Part shown: positions 9,819-17,078 of the stretch, piece by piece
How positions within the stretch are numbered: the first letter of the stretch is position 1
How the letters are laid out: every line of letters starts with the position of its first letter
Origin: Pseudomonas sp. BN102
Lineage (GTDB): Bacteria > Pseudomonadota > Gammaproteobacteria > Pseudomonadales > Pseudomonadaceae
NCBI RefSeq assembly: GCF_029871245.1
Contig: NZ_SSON01000050.1
Location: 46,271 to 110,270 of the forward strand
DNA length: 64,000 nucleotides
Direction of reading: 5' to 3'
The notes under the pieces: model-generated
What the model was told of the DNA's origin: nothing
The model's input: the letters and a program-made list of their open reading frames with translations, nothing else
Databases searched by the model: none
Position numbers and translations under genes: made by a program

Positions 9819-10205
9819 CTAGGGAAGCTCCTCTGCTGGCCGGGCCAGTGCCCGGTCCAGGGCTTGAATCAGATCGTCGCGCCGCAGGCTGGAATGCAGC
9901 GCGCCATGGAAACGGCCATTGCGGACCACGAATAACGCAGGCAGGTGAAATACCTCATAACGCTGGACCAGCCCACCATTATTGCCGGCATCTATCCAGC
10001 ACAATCGTTCCACTGGCAGCGCGGCGCCCGGCAGATGCTGGCGGGCCCAGCGGCAGCTGGCACAGCCCGTGCTAGTGAATACCACCAGGGATGTGCCCTG
10101 CAGGTCGAGCAGGCGGTGATCGGCGTCGAAGTCGGTCAGCTCCAGCTCGGCCACTATAGTGTCTTGTGCGATGCCGATTTCCTGGCATCGGGAGTTCGCG
10201 GTCAT
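9819..10205 (-). CDS. Thioredoxin-like protein
   Basis: This 128-residue protein has a thioredoxin-type active site STGCASCRWA (CxxC), a cis-Pro motif (FHLPALFVVRNGRFHG) and no signal peptide, so it should be a cytosolic thiol-disulfide protein. Its stop codon abuts the panE ATG, indicating cotranscription. The ATG at 10205 has AGGAA seven bases upstream, but it shares CATG with the divergent pilZ start. A GTG at 10154 is an alternative start giving 111 residues and leaving room for a promoter. Partner unknown. Confidence 0.75.
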   Translation of the reverse strand: MTANSRCQEIGIAQDTIVAELELTDFDADHRLLDLQGTSLVVFTSTGCASCRWARQHLPGAALPVERLCWIDAGNNGGLVQRYEVFHLPALFVVRNGRFHGALHSSLRRDDLIQALDRALARPAEELP

Positions 10206-10614
10206 GCGTCAGTTCCTGCGTCACCCCACGGAGATGCCCGTGGAGCTGGTTCCGCGCAAGGGCAGGCATATGCCCCTGCAGCGGCTGCACGATATCAGCC
10301 TGGGTGGGGTTGCGTGCAACTCCGTGCGGGCCTTTCGCCGCGGCACCGCCATAGAGTTGTGCATTCCCCTGCTGGGAGAGCAGGCGCGCTTCTCCGGGAC
10401 GGTCGCCTGGTGCCGCAAGGAGGCCGAGGACTACATGATCGGCGTGGCCTTCACCGATGAGGAGAACATGTTCCGCGCACGGATGGTGGAGCAGATCTGC
10501 CTGATCGAGCAGTACCGCAAGCAGCGCGAGGAGGCCATTGGCCACGCTCTGGCTCCGGAGGCGGTGGCGCAGGAATGGATCGCCCTGCACGCGGCGGACT
10601 TCGCCCCCGTCTGA
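10204..10614 (+). CDS. PilZ-domain protein
   Basis: A 136-residue protein whose first residues MRQFLRHPTEMPVEL hold the RxxxR of PilZ, followed by the second c-di-GMP motif HDISLGG (D/NxSxxG) and the beta-barrel. The C-terminal ~45 residues form a charged helix (IEQYRKQREEAIGHAL). Both c-di-GMP-binding elements are intact, so ligand binding is plausible; the target is unknown. GGGAG eight to nine bases upstream supports the ATG at 10204. Upstream in-frame starts (from 10159) would overlap the divergent gene more deeply. Confidence 0.87.
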   Translation: MRQFLRHPTEMPVELVPRKGRHMPLQRLHDISLGGVACNSVRAFRRGTAIELCIPLLGEQARFSGTVAWCRKEAEDYMIGVAFTDEENMFRARMVEQICLIEQYRKQREEAIGHALAPEAVAQEWIALHAADFAPV

Positions 10615-10782
10615 AATCATGCAAATTCCCCGTCCGGCGCGCGCATTCGCCATTGTCGAGGCCGCGTGGAAAGCGTTAAGGTTCCCCACCCCGCCGCGTT
10701 ATTACTGCTGTGCTCTCCGCCGTACGGGGATCGCTGGCGGCCGGCACCCGTGACCTGACGACCCTGACCGATGAAAAGCACG

Positions 10783-11859
10783 ATGGCTGATTTACAGATC
10801 GACGACCTTAACGTTGCCTCCAACGAGACCCTGATCACGCCGGAGCAGTTGAAACGCGAGATTCCCCTGACCGATGAAGCCCTGGGCACCGTAGTCAACG
10901 GTCGCCAGGTGGTCCGCAACATCCTCGATGGCAAGGACCATCGCCTGTTCGTGGTCGTGGGCCCTTGCTCCATCCACGACATCAAGGCCGCCCACGAGTA
11001 TGCCGACCGCCTCAAGGGCCTGGCCGCCGAGCTGTCCGACACTCTCGTCCTGGTCATGCGCGTGTACTTCGAGAAGCCGCGCACCACCGTCGGCTGGAAA
11101 GGCCTGATCAACGACCCCTACCTGGACGACTCCTTCAAGATCCAGGACGGCCTGCACATCGGCCGCCAGTTGCTGCGCGACCTGGCCGAAAAAGGCCTGC
11201 CCACCGCCACCGAAGCGCTGGACCCGATCTCCCCGCAGTACCTGCAGGACCTGATCAGCTGGTCGGCCATCGGCGCCCGCACCACCGAATCCCAGACCCA
11301 CCGCGAAATGGCGTCCGGCCTGTCCTCCGCGGTCGGCTTCAAGAACGGCACAGACGGCAGCCTGACCGTGGCGATCAACGCCCTGCAGTCGGTTTCCAGC
11401 CCGCACCGTTTCCTCGGTATCAACCAGGAAGGCGGCGTCTCTATCGTCACCACCAAGGGCAACGCCTATGGCCACGTGGTGCTGCGCGGCGGCAATGGCA
11501 AGCCCAACTACGATTCGGTCAGCGTTGCCATTTGCGAGCAGGAACTGACAAAGGCGGGCATCCGCCCGAACATCATGGTCGACTGCAGCCACGCCAACTC
11601 CAACAAGGACCCGGCCCTGCAGCCGCTGGTCATGGACAACGTCGCCAACCAGATCCTGGAAGGCAACAACTCCATCGTCGGCCTGATGGTGGAAAGCCAC
11701 CTGGGCTGGGGCAGCCAGTCGATCCCGAAGGACCTCGACCAGCTGAAGTACGGCGTGTCCGTCACCGATGCCTGCATCGACTGGGACACCACCGAGAAAG
11801 CCCTGCGCAGCATGCACGCCAAACTCAAGGACGTCCTGCCCAAGCGCCAGCGCGGCTGA
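10783..11859 (+). CDS. 3-deoxy-7-phosphoheptulonate (DAHP) synthase, class I
   Basis: First enzyme of the shikimate pathway, condensing phosphoenolpyruvate and erythrose 4-phosphate. The 358-residue protein is a class I AroF/AroG/AroH-type enzyme: VVGPCSIHD, VYFEKPRTTVGWKGLINDP, SWSAIGARTTESQ, IMVDCSHANSNKD and LMVESHLGWGSQ are all present. I start it at MADLQIDDLN (10783) because that is the usual pseudomonad N terminus; an ATG four codons upstream (10771) is possible and lacks a clear Shine-Dalgarno. Which aromatic amino acid feeds back on it cannot be told from sequence alone. Confidence 0.94.
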   Translation: MADLQIDDLNVASNETLITPEQLKREIPLTDEALGTVVNGRQVVRNILDGKDHRLFVVVGPCSIHDIKAAHEYADRLKGLAAELSDTLVLVMRVYFEKPRTTVGWKGLINDPYLDDSFKIQDGLHIGRQLLRDLAEKGLPTATEALDPISPQYLQDLISWSAIGARTTESQTHREMASGLSSAVGFKNGTDGSLTVAINALQSVSSPHRFLGINQEGGVSIVTTKGNAYGHVVLRGGNGKPNYDSVSVAICEQELTKAGIRPNIMVDCSHANSNKDPALQPLVMDNVANQILEGNNSIVGLMVESHLGWGSQSIPKDLDQLKYGVSVTDACIDWDTTEKALRSMHAKLKDVLPKRQRG

Positions 11860-11875
11860 AGCAGACGCAGAAACG

Positions 11876-11905
11876 AAAACGCCGGGCGATTGCCCGGCGT
11901 TTTTC
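11876..11905. terminator. Intrinsic terminator after DAHP synthase
   Basis: Hairpin ACGCCGGGC-GATT-GCCCGGCGT followed by TTTTC, 17 bases past the stop. The A tract on the left allows it to serve the convergent GNAT gene too. Confidence 0.85.
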
Positions 11906-11918
11906 TTTGCGCCCCGTC

Positions 11919-12203
11919 TCAGCCGTTGCGCTGGACCTGACGCTGGCGACGCTCGATGTAGCGTTCCACGTACGAGCAGGATGGGATCACGGTGTAGCCA
12001 TGATCTTCGGCGTATTCCAGCGCGGTTTCGGTCAGCTTCGCGGCGATTCCGCGACCGCGCAGGACATTCGGCACGAAGGTGCGATAGATGTCCAACGTCT
12101 GTTTACCCAAGTCCATATAGGCCAGGTATGCACGATGACCGTCCACGGTGGTCTCGAACTGATGACCTGCCTGGTCATGGTGGATGGACAATGCCTCGCT
12201 CAT
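11919..12203 (-). CDS. Small GNAT-fold N-acetyltransferase (NATD1/YjdJ-type)
   Basis: This 94-residue protein has the minimal GNAT fold seen in the GCN5-related NATD1/YjdJ family. The acetyl-CoA binding loop is RGRGIAAKLTETALEYAED, followed by VIPSCSYVERYIE. It lacks the N-terminal strands of full GNATs, which is normal for the subfamily. The ATG at 12203 has GAGGAG five bases upstream; an in-frame GTG one codon before is less likely. Substrate unknown. Confidence 0.87.
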   Translation of the reverse strand: MSEALSIHHDQAGHQFETTVDGHRAYLAYMDLGKQTLDIYRTFVPNVLRGRGIAAKLTETALEYAEDHGYTVIPSCSYVERYIERRQRQVQRNG

Positions 12204-12222
12204 CACTTCTCCTCAGTGGGCC

Positions 12223-13494
12223 TTAAAACCTTACCCGTACCTTATCTATCTTTTCCAGCCGAAGGAACATCTCAGCCGTGCCTGAACCGAATTGGACGCT
12301 GAGATAGGCCTTCCCGCTCTCCACCTTGTGTAATACACCCTGGTAATAGGCGCCATCGAAGGTGATGAACTGCAGCCGTTTGCCGGCATAGCTCGGCAGG
12401 TCGGCAACATTGACGAACTCATACTGCTGCACGGCACGTACAGCTTCCTCATTCTCTTGCGCCGCGGTGATCTTCTCCAGCGCCGCCGGTTCGTTGCGCG
12501 CCGCCGGGTCGACCCAGGCGAATTCGACCGGTTGCACCAGCTCCTGGTTCACCAGCACTGCCGGCTTCAGCATGGCCACCACATCCTTGGCGTCGAAGAA
12601 CTGCAGACCGTCCCAGGCCATGCCTTCGCTCGGCGTCAGCTCCACCCGCAATGACTGCGGATCCTTCAGGTAACGGCCGTAGGCGTCGAGCATCGGCTGG
12701 CCCAGTGCGATCCGTTGGCTGCGCAACACGCTATCGAACCGCTGCATCGCAGTCTGCAGATAGGCATCGGCAGACTGCCCGAGCTTGCCGGCGCAGAACT
12801 GCTGGAGCTTGCGCTGATATTGGTTGTCGTTCAGTTCGAAGATCACGCTGGACAGGTGCGGCGGATTGGCCCGCAGGTCACCCGGTTTCTCCGACATGTT
12901 AGACAAGGACAGGCTGAGGCGCACCTCGCCCATGTCCCGGGTATCGGACGTGAGGTTCAGGCTGAGCTTCTGCGCACCCGGCTGGAACAGGTAAGAGAAC
13001 TCCGCGTCCGTCTCCAGGGTGCGGTAGCCCATCTCCAGCAACTCGCTGGTGCCAATGTTACGCACCGGGCCGCAAGCCACCTCGCTCATCGAAGTGAAGA
13101 CACTGCGCTCGGCCGGGGTGTCATATAGCTGCTGCATGAAGGGGCCGTGTACTTCCAGGGCGACGCCCTTCAGGCTGACCGACATCTGCTCGGGGAACTT
13201 GCCCTCGGCCAGGCGCTCCTTGAAGCTGAGGAGTTCGCCCAGGCTCTTGAACTTCAGTTCGGCCTGCCGCACCTGCAGGCTATCGCCCATCGCCGGTACT
13301 CGAAGTTGCAGGTTCTCGAGACCGACCCGGCCATCGAAGGAAGAAGTTATGCCGCCGTAAGTGATATCCATCACCGGCGACAACTTGCTGATCGCATCGT
13401 CCATGATGGATCTGACCGACCACCAGAGCGACAACTTGATGATCAGGCCCACGGCCAGAACCGACAGCAATCCCCACTTGAGAATCTTCGACAT
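12223..13494 (-). CDS. YdgA-like (DUF945) family protein
   Basis: A 423-residue protein with an uncleaved N-terminal membrane anchor (KWGLLSVLAVGLIIKLSLWW, about 6-25) and a large periplasmic region. It begins with the YdgA-type sequence around ITYGGITSSFDGRVGLENL. The C terminus carries a beta-rich segment (QFITFDGAYYQGVLHKVE...KIDKVRVRF). DUF945 proteins are envelope proteins of unclear function. It is divergent from oprI across a long intergenic region and 19 bases from the GNAT gene, possibly cotranscribed. Confidence 0.8.
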   Translation of the reverse strand: MSKILKWGLLSVLAVGLIIKLSLWWSVRSIMDDAISKLSPVMDITYGGITSSFDGRVGLENLQLRVPAMGDSLQVRQAELKFKSLGELLSFKERLAEGKFPEQMSVSLKGVALEVHGPFMQQLYDTPAERSVFTSMSEVACGPVRNIGTSELLEMGYRTLETDAEFSYLFQPGAQKLSLNLTSDTRDMGEVRLSLSLSNMSEKPGDLRANPPHLSSVIFELNDNQYQRKLQQFCAGKLGQSADAYLQTAMQRFDSVLRSQRIALGQPMLDAYGRYLKDPQSLRVELTPSEGMAWDGLQFFDAKDVVAMLKPAVLVNQELVQPVEFAWVDPAARNEPAALEKITAAQENEEAVRAVQQYEFVNVADLPSYAGKRLQFITFDGAYYQGVLHKVESGKAYLSVQFGSGTAEMFLRLEKIDKVRVRF

Positions 13495-13949
13495 AGTGAC
13501 GTCCTTGAAGTCTGCGCTTCGCTACGGATATCGGAAGCGGCGCAAGCTTATCAGCGCCCTGCTGGCACAACCATGGCAGCTCTTTGTATAGGCGAAGATA
13601 TTTCTCGGTTCTCTGAAGAAAGTTCCACTTTTATGACGAATTACCGCACCGACACTATCCTTGCCAACCCGGCTCAGCAACGCTTGTCAGAATATGGAGC
13701 AGAATCCCGCCACGGCGCTGGCACGGGCCTACACTTGCAGTTTCGACTGATCAAAGAACAGTCAGACTGGCTGTTTTTTGACCAGCGACCTCGCTGTTTG
13801 CTCGTGAACTAGCCGGCAAGCTGAAAAAAATGTGCTTGCCTTGCACAAGGTCAGTTTACTTACTACAAGTTATGGGTAGTATGTACGCCGGCTAATTTCC
13901 CAAGCTCGGGGAATTGCTTTATGGAAATGTCCACCTTAAGGGGAACACG
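13495..13949. other. 455-base intergenic region between the ydgA-like gene and oprI
   Basis: No recognised gene. The right half should contain the oprI promoter: TTGCAC and TACAAG 17 bases apart around 13847-13875 is one plausible pair. At about 13758-13781 there is a hairpin AACAGTCAG-A-CTGGCTGTT followed by T6, resembling an intrinsic terminator on the plus strand although no plus-strand gene precedes it. A 59-codon ATG ORF (13633-13812, start MTNYRTDTILANPAQQ) runs through it without recognisable similarity; it has no clear ribosome binding site. Confidence 0.5.
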
Positions 13950-14201
13950 ATGAACAACGTTCTGAAATTCTCTGCTCTGGCTCTGGCCGCAGTTCTGGCC
14001 ACCGGTTGCAGCAGCGTATCCAAAGAAACTGAAGCCCGTCTGACTGCAACTGAAGATGCAGCTGCTCGCGCTCAAGCCCGTGCTGACGAAGCCTACCGCA
14101 AGGCTGACGAAGCTCTGGCCGCAGCTCAGAAAGCCCAGCAGACCGCTGACGAGGCTAACGAGCGCGCCCTGCGCATGCTGGAAAAAGCCAGCCGCAAGTA
14201 A
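13950..14201 (+). CDS. oprI: Major outer-membrane lipoprotein OprI (Lpp-like)
   Basis: An 83-residue abundant lipoprotein that ties the outer membrane to peptidoglycan. It has a signal peptide with lipobox LATGC (lipidated Cys about residue 19), then an alanine-rich heptad coiled coil (AEEAYRKAD-like repeats). The terminal ASRK ends in the Lys used for covalent attachment to peptidoglycan in Lpp-type proteins. The length matches OprI exactly when started at 13950; an upstream in-frame ATG would disrupt the signal peptide. AAGGGG lies seven bases upstream. An L,D-transpeptidase gene faces it immediately downstream. Confidence 0.97.
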   Translation: MNNVLKFSALALAAVLATGCSSVSKETEARLTATEDAAARAQARADEAYRKADEALAAAQKAQQTADEANERALRMLEKASRK

Positions 14202-14217
14202 TAGCCTTCCAGGCTAT

Positions 14218-14250
14218 CGAGCCGATCCAGCTTGCTGGGTCGGCTTTTTT
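14218..14250 (+). terminator. oprI intrinsic terminator
   Basis: Hairpin GCCGATCCAGC-TTG-CTGGGTCGGC followed by T6, 16 bases after the oprI stop. A strong terminator is expected for a highly expressed monocistronic gene. Confidence 0.9.
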
Positions 14251-14349
14251 ATTGCCCGCGATTTCTCTCCGCCCTCTTCCACGAGTTGGCCGACTGCGTT
14301 AGCTCGATCGGCGCTGCAACTTGCAGGGAGTGCCGAAAGACAGGCAAAA

Positions 14350-14387
14350 GAAAAGCCCGCTGGCGCATGGCGCTCAGCGGGCTTTTC
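14350..14387. terminator. Terminator of the L,D-transpeptidase gene
   Basis: Hairpin AAAAGCCCGCTGGCGC with its partner GCTCAGCGGGCTTTT around a short loop, between oprI and the convergent L,D-transpeptidase gene. Its A/T flanks suit the minus-strand gene. Confidence 0.8.
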
Positions 14388-14404
14388 CTGGAACCCGGCG
14401 CTGC

Positions 14405-15367
14405 TTAGAGTTCGGTGTTCGGCGTGCTGGCCGCCACCGCCGAATTGGGCTCGGCGATTTCCACCGGCAGTCCGTCTTCGGCGGCAACCACTTCACGCAC
14501 CACGTCCCAGTCCAGGCGGATGGTGTTGACCAGCTCCTCACGCTTGAGCAGTGCGTTGATCACCGCGGTGTGCTTGTCCACCACCGACGGGTCGCCATTA
14601 TCGTCCAGTGGCGCGTGGGCTTCCAGGTAGACCTTGCCGCCACTCACGCCGAACTTGTAGGGCTCGTTCATGATGTGCACCGGGGTACCCACCGGGGCCA
14701 TGGCCGCCAGCGCCAGCACGTTGTTGTTGAGCATGCGGAAGCAGCCGTGGCTGACGCGCATGCCGATGCCGAACTTTTTGTTCGAGCCGTGGATCAGGTA
14801 GCCCGGCACGCCCAGCTTGAACTTGAACGGACCCAGCGGGTTGTCCGGACCCGGCGGCACCATGGTGGGCAGCGGATCGCCGTCGGCGGCGTGCTCTTCG
14901 CGGATGGACTTGGGCGGGTACCAGGCCGGATTGGGAAACTTGGCGGTGATGGTGGTGGCCGCGATGGGTGAACCCCAGCCTTCACGGCCGATACCGAGCG
15001 GATAGGTATGCACGACGTTCTGCCCTTTCGGGTAGTAGTACATGCGGTACTCGGCGAGGTTGATCACAATGCCTTCGCGCGGGCCCGGCGGCAGGATATA
15101 ACGGGTCGGCAGGATAATCTCGGTGCCGGCACCCGGCAGCCAGGGGTCGACACCGGGGTTGGCGGCGACCATTTCCAGGTAGCCCAGGTCATGGGCGACG
15201 CCGATGTCGGCGAAGGTGTCTTCGTAGTTGGCCTTGATCACCTGAACCTGGCCGACGATGTCTTCGCCGGGCGGGGGCAGAGGCAGCTCCAGGGCTGCGA
15301 CGGGGCCTGCCACCAGCAGGGACGCTAATGACAGGGAGCGGGCGACGGCTGGAAAGCGCGGCAACAT
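14405..15367 (-). CDS. L,D-transpeptidase with LysM domain (ErfK/YbiS/YcfS/YnhG, YkuD family)
   Basis: A 320-residue periplasmic enzyme. It has a signal peptide (RSLSLASLLVAGPVAALE), a LysM-like peptidoglycan-binding segment (about 35-90, ending LPTRYILPP) and a YkuD catalytic domain with HGSNKKFGIGMRVSHGCFRM. That block supplies the catalytic Cys and His of the HxxN...SHGCxR motif. YkuD enzymes of this length make 3-3 crosslinks or attach Lpp-type lipoproteins to diaminopimelate. The position next to oprI suggests the second role, as an inference. The start at 15367 has AGGA eight bases upstream; longer readings add a non-signal-like N terminus. Confidence 0.92.
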   Translation of the reverse strand: MLPRFPAVARSLSLASLLVAGPVAALELPLPPPGEDIVGQVQVIKANYEDTFADIGVAHDLGYLEMVAANPGVDPWLPGAGTEIILPTRYILPPGPREGIVINLAEYRMYYYPKGQNVVHTYPLGIGREGWGSPIAATTITAKFPNPAWYPPKSIREEHAADGDPLPTMVPPGPDNPLGPFKFKLGVPGYLIHGSNKKFGIGMRVSHGCFRMLNNNVLALAAMAPVGTPVHIMNEPYKFGVSGGKVYLEAHAPLDDNGDPSVVDKHTAVINALLKREELVNTIRLDWDVVREVVAAEDGLPVEIAEPNSAVAASTPNTEL

Positions 15368-15440
15368 CCGGGAATCCTTGGCAAATTGACTGAATAAAAG
15401 ACTCGGAATTCTACACTGGCGCGGGCCCTGCCGGGAGCCC

Positions 15441-15722
15441 TCAGGCTTCCGACCAGACCGAGTGCTGCCCATGGCGCTGCGACTCCAGGGTGGAGCGGCA
15501 GTTGGAGCACAGGCGCCGGTCACGCAAAAGACCTTGCTCCAGATTACTCCAGCGCGGCTGCGCTGGCAGCAGGCCACCGCACAGGGTCCGGTCGGCGAAG
15601 CCGCCCAACTCGAGCTGGCGCACTACCAGGTGCAAGCGCACTTCGCGGCAAGCGAACAGGTCGAGTTGCTCGTCGGGCTCTATCACTTTGTAGCCAAACA
15701 GGGACCAGGCGGTGCGCGGCAT
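15441..15722 (-). CDS. Conserved hypothetical protein with four cysteines
   Basis: A 93-residue protein of unknown function. Cys at 25, 48, 72 and 75 (LCSNC at the end) suggests a possible metal-binding site, but spacing fits no zinc-ribbon family I know. A GGAG six bases before the ATG and normal codon use support a real gene. It is between the L,D-transpeptidase and tesA on the same strand (73 and 56 bases away). I recall a small hypothetical gene at this position in P. aeruginosa. Confidence 0.65.
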   Translation of the reverse strand: MPRTAWSLFGYKVIEPDEQLDLFACREVRLHLVVRQLELGGFADRTLCGGLLPAQPRWSNLEQGLLRDRRLCSNCRSTLESQRHGQHSVWSEA

Positions 15723-15778
15723 GGAGGACTCCAGGGAGGGTGCGCAACATTAGCCGAAAGCGGGCCTCGGGAAAAGCG

Positions 15779-16384
15779 TCAGAGCATGGGTTCGAGGGTC
15801 GGCCAGAGGTTGTCGAGCAGCCGCGGCTGGGCCTTGGCCTGGGGATGGATGCCATCGGGCTGCATCATGTCCGGCACCCCACCCACCCCCTCCAGAAAGA
15901 ACGGCACCAACGGCACCTGCTTCTCTGTCGCCAGGGTGCTATAGACGTTGGCGAAGGCCGTGGTGTAGCGGGCGCCATAGTTGGGCGGCAGGCGCATGCC
16001 GAGCAGGAGCACCGTAGCGCCCTGACCCCGGGCGCTGTCGATCATGCCGGCAAGATTCTGTTGCAATTGCGCAGGGGGCTGACCACGCAGACCATCGTTG
16101 CCGCCAAGCTCGATGATCACCAGTTCCGGCTTGTGTTCGGCGAGCAGGGCGGGAAGCCTGGCAAGCCCGCCAGCACTGGTGTCGCCGCTGATGGAGGCGT
16201 TCACCACCCGCTGCTGGTATCCCTTCTCGGCAAGGCGTTTTTCCAGCAGCGAGACCCAGCCCTGGCTGGTTTCCAGCCCAAGAGCAGCGCTGATACTATC
16301 GCCGACGACCAGCAAGGTCCCCGCCATGGCCTGCTGCGCCAGCAGCATCAGGGACAGGCATCCGCCCAACAACCAGGCACGCAT
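15779..16384 (-). CDS. tesA: TesA arylesterase / acyl-CoA thioesterase I / lysophospholipase L1
   Basis: A 201-residue SGNH hydrolase of the periplasm. A signal peptide (RAWLLGGCLSLMLLAQQAMA) precedes GDSISAALG (catalytic Ser block I). ASISGDTSAGG and GGNDGLRG (blocks II/III) and DGIHP (catalytic Asp/His, block V) follow. The start at 16384 gives the signal peptide directly. It is divergent from an ABC transporter with a 10-base gap between start codons, the same arrangement as tesA-ybbA in E. coli. Confidence 0.95.
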   Translation of the reverse strand: MRAWLLGGCLSLMLLAQQAMAGTLLVVGDSISAALGLETSQGWVSLLEKRLAEKGYQQRVVNASISGDTSAGGLARLPALLAEHKPELVIIELGGNDGLRGQPPAQLQQNLAGMIDSARGQGATVLLLGMRLPPNYGARYTTAFANVYSTLATEKQVPLVPFFLEGVGGVPDMMQPDGIHPQAKAQPRLLDNLWPTLEPML

Positions 16385-16394
16385 TGGAATCTCC

Positions 16395-17078
16395 ATGAGC
16401 GCAAGCATTCTCGATGCGCGGAACCTTAGCAAAGTGGTTCCCAGCGCGGAAGGCGAGCTGACCATCCTTCACGATCTCTCCTTCAGCCTCGCCAAGGGCG
16501 ACAGCCTGGCCATAGTCGGCAGCTCGGGCTCAGGCAAATCCACCCTACTCGGCCTGCTCGCCGGCCTCGACCTGCCCAGTAACGGCGACGTGAGCCTGGC
16601 CGGCCGCAGCCTGTCCAACCTCGACGAAGACGAGCGCGCACGGGTTCGCGCGGAGCACGTCGGCTTCGTCTTCCAGTCGTTCCAGTTGCTCGACAACCTC
16701 AACGCCCTGGAGAACGTCATGCTGCCGCTGGAGCTGGAAGGCCAGCGGGACGCCCGCGCCCACGCGCGCCACCTGCTCGACCGGGTCGGCCTGGGCCAAC
16801 GTCTCAGCCATTACCCGCGCCAGCTCTCCGGCGGTGAACAGCAGCGCGTGGCCATCGCCCGAGCTTTCGCCGCCGAGCCCGACGTGCTCTTCGCCGACGA
16901 GCCCACCGGCAACCTCGACAGCCACACCGGCGAGCGCATCAGCGACCTGCTGTTCCAGCTCAACCAGGAGCGCGGCACCACCCTGGTGCTGGTGACCCAC
17001 GACGAGCGCCTGGCACACCGCTGCCGACGCCTGATCCGCCTCGAGGGCGGCCGCCTGGTCGACCAGGTGGAGCCCTGA
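16395..17078 (+). CDS. ABC transporter ATP-binding protein (YbbA-like, MacB/LolD type)
   Basis: A 227-residue ATPase with Walker A GSSGSGKST, Q-loop FVFQSFQL, signature LSGGEQQRVAIARA and Walker B VLFADEPTGNLD, followed by the H-loop LVTHDE. The sequence is of the LolD/MacB subfamily that pairs with FtsX-like permeases. Its stop overlaps the permease start (TGATG), so translation is coupled. It probably energises a mechanotransmission or extraction step in the envelope rather than classical import. Substrate unknown. Confidence 0.93.
   Translation: MSASILDARNLSKVVPSAEGELTILHDLSFSLAKGDSLAIVGSSGSGKSTLLGLLAGLDLPSNGDVSLAGRSLSNLDEDERARVRAEHVGFVFQSFQLLDNLNALENVMLPLELEGQRDARAHARHLLDRVGLGQRLSHYPRQLSGGEQQRVAIARAFAAEPDVLFADEPTGNLDSHTGERISDLLFQLNQERGTTLVLVTHDERLAHRCRRLIRLEGGRLVDQVEP

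Noticed and set aside
13633..13812. 59-codon ORF upstream of oprI
   Set aside because: No Shine-Dalgarno, no known similarity, and it runs through a terminator-like hairpin. Mentioned under the intergenic region but not called as a gene.
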